From assembly GCA_964617665.1 (NCBI GenBank), contig CAZUAH010000695.1, positions 1 through 6,760 on the forward strand: a DNA stretch of 6,760 nucleotides, read 5' to 3'. The notes beneath the pieces were generated by a model. That model was not told where the DNA came from, made no database searches, and worked only from the letters and a program-made list of their open reading frames with translations. Positions 5,517-6,760 of the stretch are shown one piece after another. Source of the DNA: JADHUC01 sp964617665 (GTDB lineage Bacteria > Planctomycetota > Planctomycetia > Pirellulales > Pirellulaceae). Position 1 is the first letter of the stretch; the number at the start of each line of letters is the position of its first letter. The translations under genes were made by a program, and so were the position numbers.

Positions 5517-6719
5517 ATGCACGAACCTGCCTCACGACGCTCGTTCTTGAAAAGCGCAGGGCTCGGCGCTGCCGGACTTAGTGCCCTGTCAGTGGCGAAT
5601 GCCCAGCCGCCCAAGATCCAAGGCTTCGAAGAAGGGAAGACCGCCCCAAAGGATGCCAGCGGATATCAGCCCTCGACGGATCGGAAGATACGCATGGGAA
5701 TTGTCGGCTACGGCGTTTGCAGGTTCGGTGCGTCGTTCTCGCTGCAGGATCATCCAAACGTCGAATTGGTTGCCGTCAGCGACTTGATCCCTGACCGCTG
5801 CAAAGCACTGGCTCAAGTGTGCAGATGCGAGAAGACCTACCCTTCGCTTGAGGAAATGGTCAAAGACGATTCGATCGAGGCGATCTTCTGCGCAACGGAC
5901 GCGCCCAGTCATGCTCGCCACTGTATCGAAGTGCTCAAGCACGGCAAACACGCTGCCACCGCCGTGCCGGCCGTGTGGGAGAATCTTGAGGACGCCGACA
6001 AGCTGTACGAGACAGTCAAAAAGTCGGGCCTGAACTACATGATGTTCGAGACCTCCTGCTACCACTCCGACCTGTATGCCATGCGGCAGATCTACAATGC
6101 GGGCGGTTTCGGCGACTTGGTCTACAGCGAGGGCGAGTATTTCCACTACGCGTGTGCCGTGATCGACTCATACAAAGGCTGGCGCATCGGCCTGCCGCCC
6201 CAATGGTATCCCACGCACTCGAACGCCTACTACACGGGCGTGACCGGCGGCAGTTTCACCGAAGTTTCGTGCATGGGAATGCCGAGCATCCGCGACGAGT
6301 TGCAGCCGGAAAACAATCGGTACAAGAATCCCTTCGGTACGGAAATCGCCATGTTCCGCACCAGCGAAGGCGGCATGTCGCGCATGGGCGTAAGCTGGGA
6401 CACACCGGGCTACGGCGGCGAGGTCGGTCGAGTACGCGGTCAAAAAGGTTCAATGATCGGCATGAACTACCAGGGACTGGAGAAGAAGCTGCCCGATCTA
6501 GCCAAACCTCCGCTTCCGCCCGCCGTGAAAGCTGGCGGACACGGTGGCTCGCACGGGTATCTGGGCCACGAGTTTGTCATGTCGATCATCGAAAACCGCA
6601 AACCGCTGGTCGATATCGCCTGGGCGTTGAACATGACCGTGTCCGGCATCGTCGCACATCAGTCGGCTCTTAAGGACGGCGAACTGATGAAGATACCGCA
6701 GTACAAAGGAAGCGCGTAA
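5517..6719 (+). CDS. Tat-exported Gfo/Idh/MocA-family oxidoreductase, GH109-like, lacking the usual EKP motif
   Basis: A predicted periplasmic NAD(P)-dependent protein of 400 residues acting on a sugar or related compound. It opens with a twin-arginine signal (SRRSFLK at 6-12, hydrophobic stretch to about 27, likely cleavage after VANA). A Rossmann fold begins at 58 with the nucleotide-binding loop GIVGYGVCRFG (61-71), followed by the acidic end of strand 2 (VAVSDLIPDR). Where most relatives have GKHVxxEKP, this one reads GKHAATAVP (143-151), so the Glu and the Lys are replaced by Ala149 and Val150. The C-terminal alpha/beta domain shows FETSCYHSDL, WYPTHSNAYY (His234), FRTSEGGMSRMGVSWDT and HGGSHGYLGHEFV. 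Several of these resemble glycoside hydrolase family 109, NAD-dependent glycosidases that also lack EKP. A GH109-like retaining glycosidase or a non-redox sugar-binding role is therefore as plausible as a dehydrogenase. The full length is typical of the exported planctomycete members. The strong ribosome binding site fixes the start. Confidence 0.9.
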   Translation: MHEPASRRSFLKSAGLGAAGLSALSVANAQPPKIQGFEEGKTAPKDASGYQPSTDRKIRMGIVGYGVCRFGASFSLQDHPNVELVAVSDLIPDRCKALAQVCRCEKTYPSLEEMVKDDSIEAIFCATDAPSHARHCIEVLKHGKHAATAVPAVWENLEDADKLYETVKKSGLNYMMFETSCYHSDLYAMRQIYNAGGFGDLVYSEGEYFHYACAVIDSYKGWRIGLPPQWYPTHSNAYYTGVTGGSFTEVSCMGMPSIRDELQPENNRYKNPFGTEIAMFRTSEGGMSRMGVSWDTPGYGGEVGRVRGQKGSMIGMNYQGLEKKLPDLAKPPLPPAVKAGGHGGSHGYLGHEFVMSIIENRKPLVDIAWALNMTVSGIVAHQSALKDGELMKIPQYKGSA

Positions 6720-6760
6720 TTTCTATTTCCCGAGAACAAGGAATGGATTATACCTCTGCA
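6720..6760 (+). other. Tail after the oxidoreductase, no gene assigned
   Basis: Forty-one bases remain. No hairpin or T-run terminator is evident. An ATG at 6743 opens a frame running to the window edge (MDYTSA), with an AAGGA touching it directly, which is too close for a normal ribosome binding site. A following gene in the same direction is possible but cannot be supported from six codons. Confidence 0.3.

Noticed and set aside
5589..6146. Open frame of 185 codons on the minus strand inside the oxidoreductase gene
   Set aside because: It is antisense to well-recognised Gfo/Idh/MocA motifs, has no ribosome binding site of note and resembles no protein family.
6743..6760. Start of a further plus-strand gene
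   Set aside because: Only six codons are visible and the AAGGA directly abuts the ATG, so there is not enough evidence for a gene call.

Overview
The window looks like a chromosomal segment of a planctomycete, most likely a Pirellulales-type bacterium. The reasons are a very large exported protein joining HEAT repeats, a discoidin fold, a beta-propeller and a cytochrome-like C-terminus that resembles the hydrazine synthase alpha subunit; a Tat-exported Gfo/Idh/MocA oxidoreductase; weak or absent Shine-Dalgarno sites on some genes; and moderately high G+C. This assignment rests on gene content alone.

Layout from left to right: (1) the last 127 codons of a type IV pilus retraction ATPase (PilT), on the plus strand; (2) a convergent XRE-type DNA-binding regulator on the minus strand, whose stop codon sits in the loop of a shared hairpin; (3) a 165-base gap (1190-1354) with a nested palindrome and a smaller hairpin; (4) a 1231-codon minus-strand gene filling more than half the window; (5) a 115-base divergent promoter region; (6) a 72-codon plus-strand gene for a cysteine-rich small protein; (7) a 74-base near-perfect palindrome; (8) a 400-codon Tat-signal oxidoreductase with a strong ribosome binding site; (9) a 41-base tail with no assignable gene. 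No stretch longer than 300 bases lacks a gene. I saw no tRNA, rRNA, CRISPR array, transposase or integrase.

The pilT fragment and the regulator show no evident link to the rest. The large cytochrome-like protein is transcribed away from the cysteine-rich protein and the oxidoreductase. The first has an apparent Sec-type signal, the last a Tat signal, and the small protein carries possible metal-binding cysteines. A shared role in periplasmic redox or carbohydrate chemistry is possible but is only inference from proximity. The items most worth a second look are the domain combination in the large protein, the Cx3CxxC small protein, the missing Glu-Lys pair in the oxidoreductase, and the two large palindromes, both centred on a shorter perfect palindrome.
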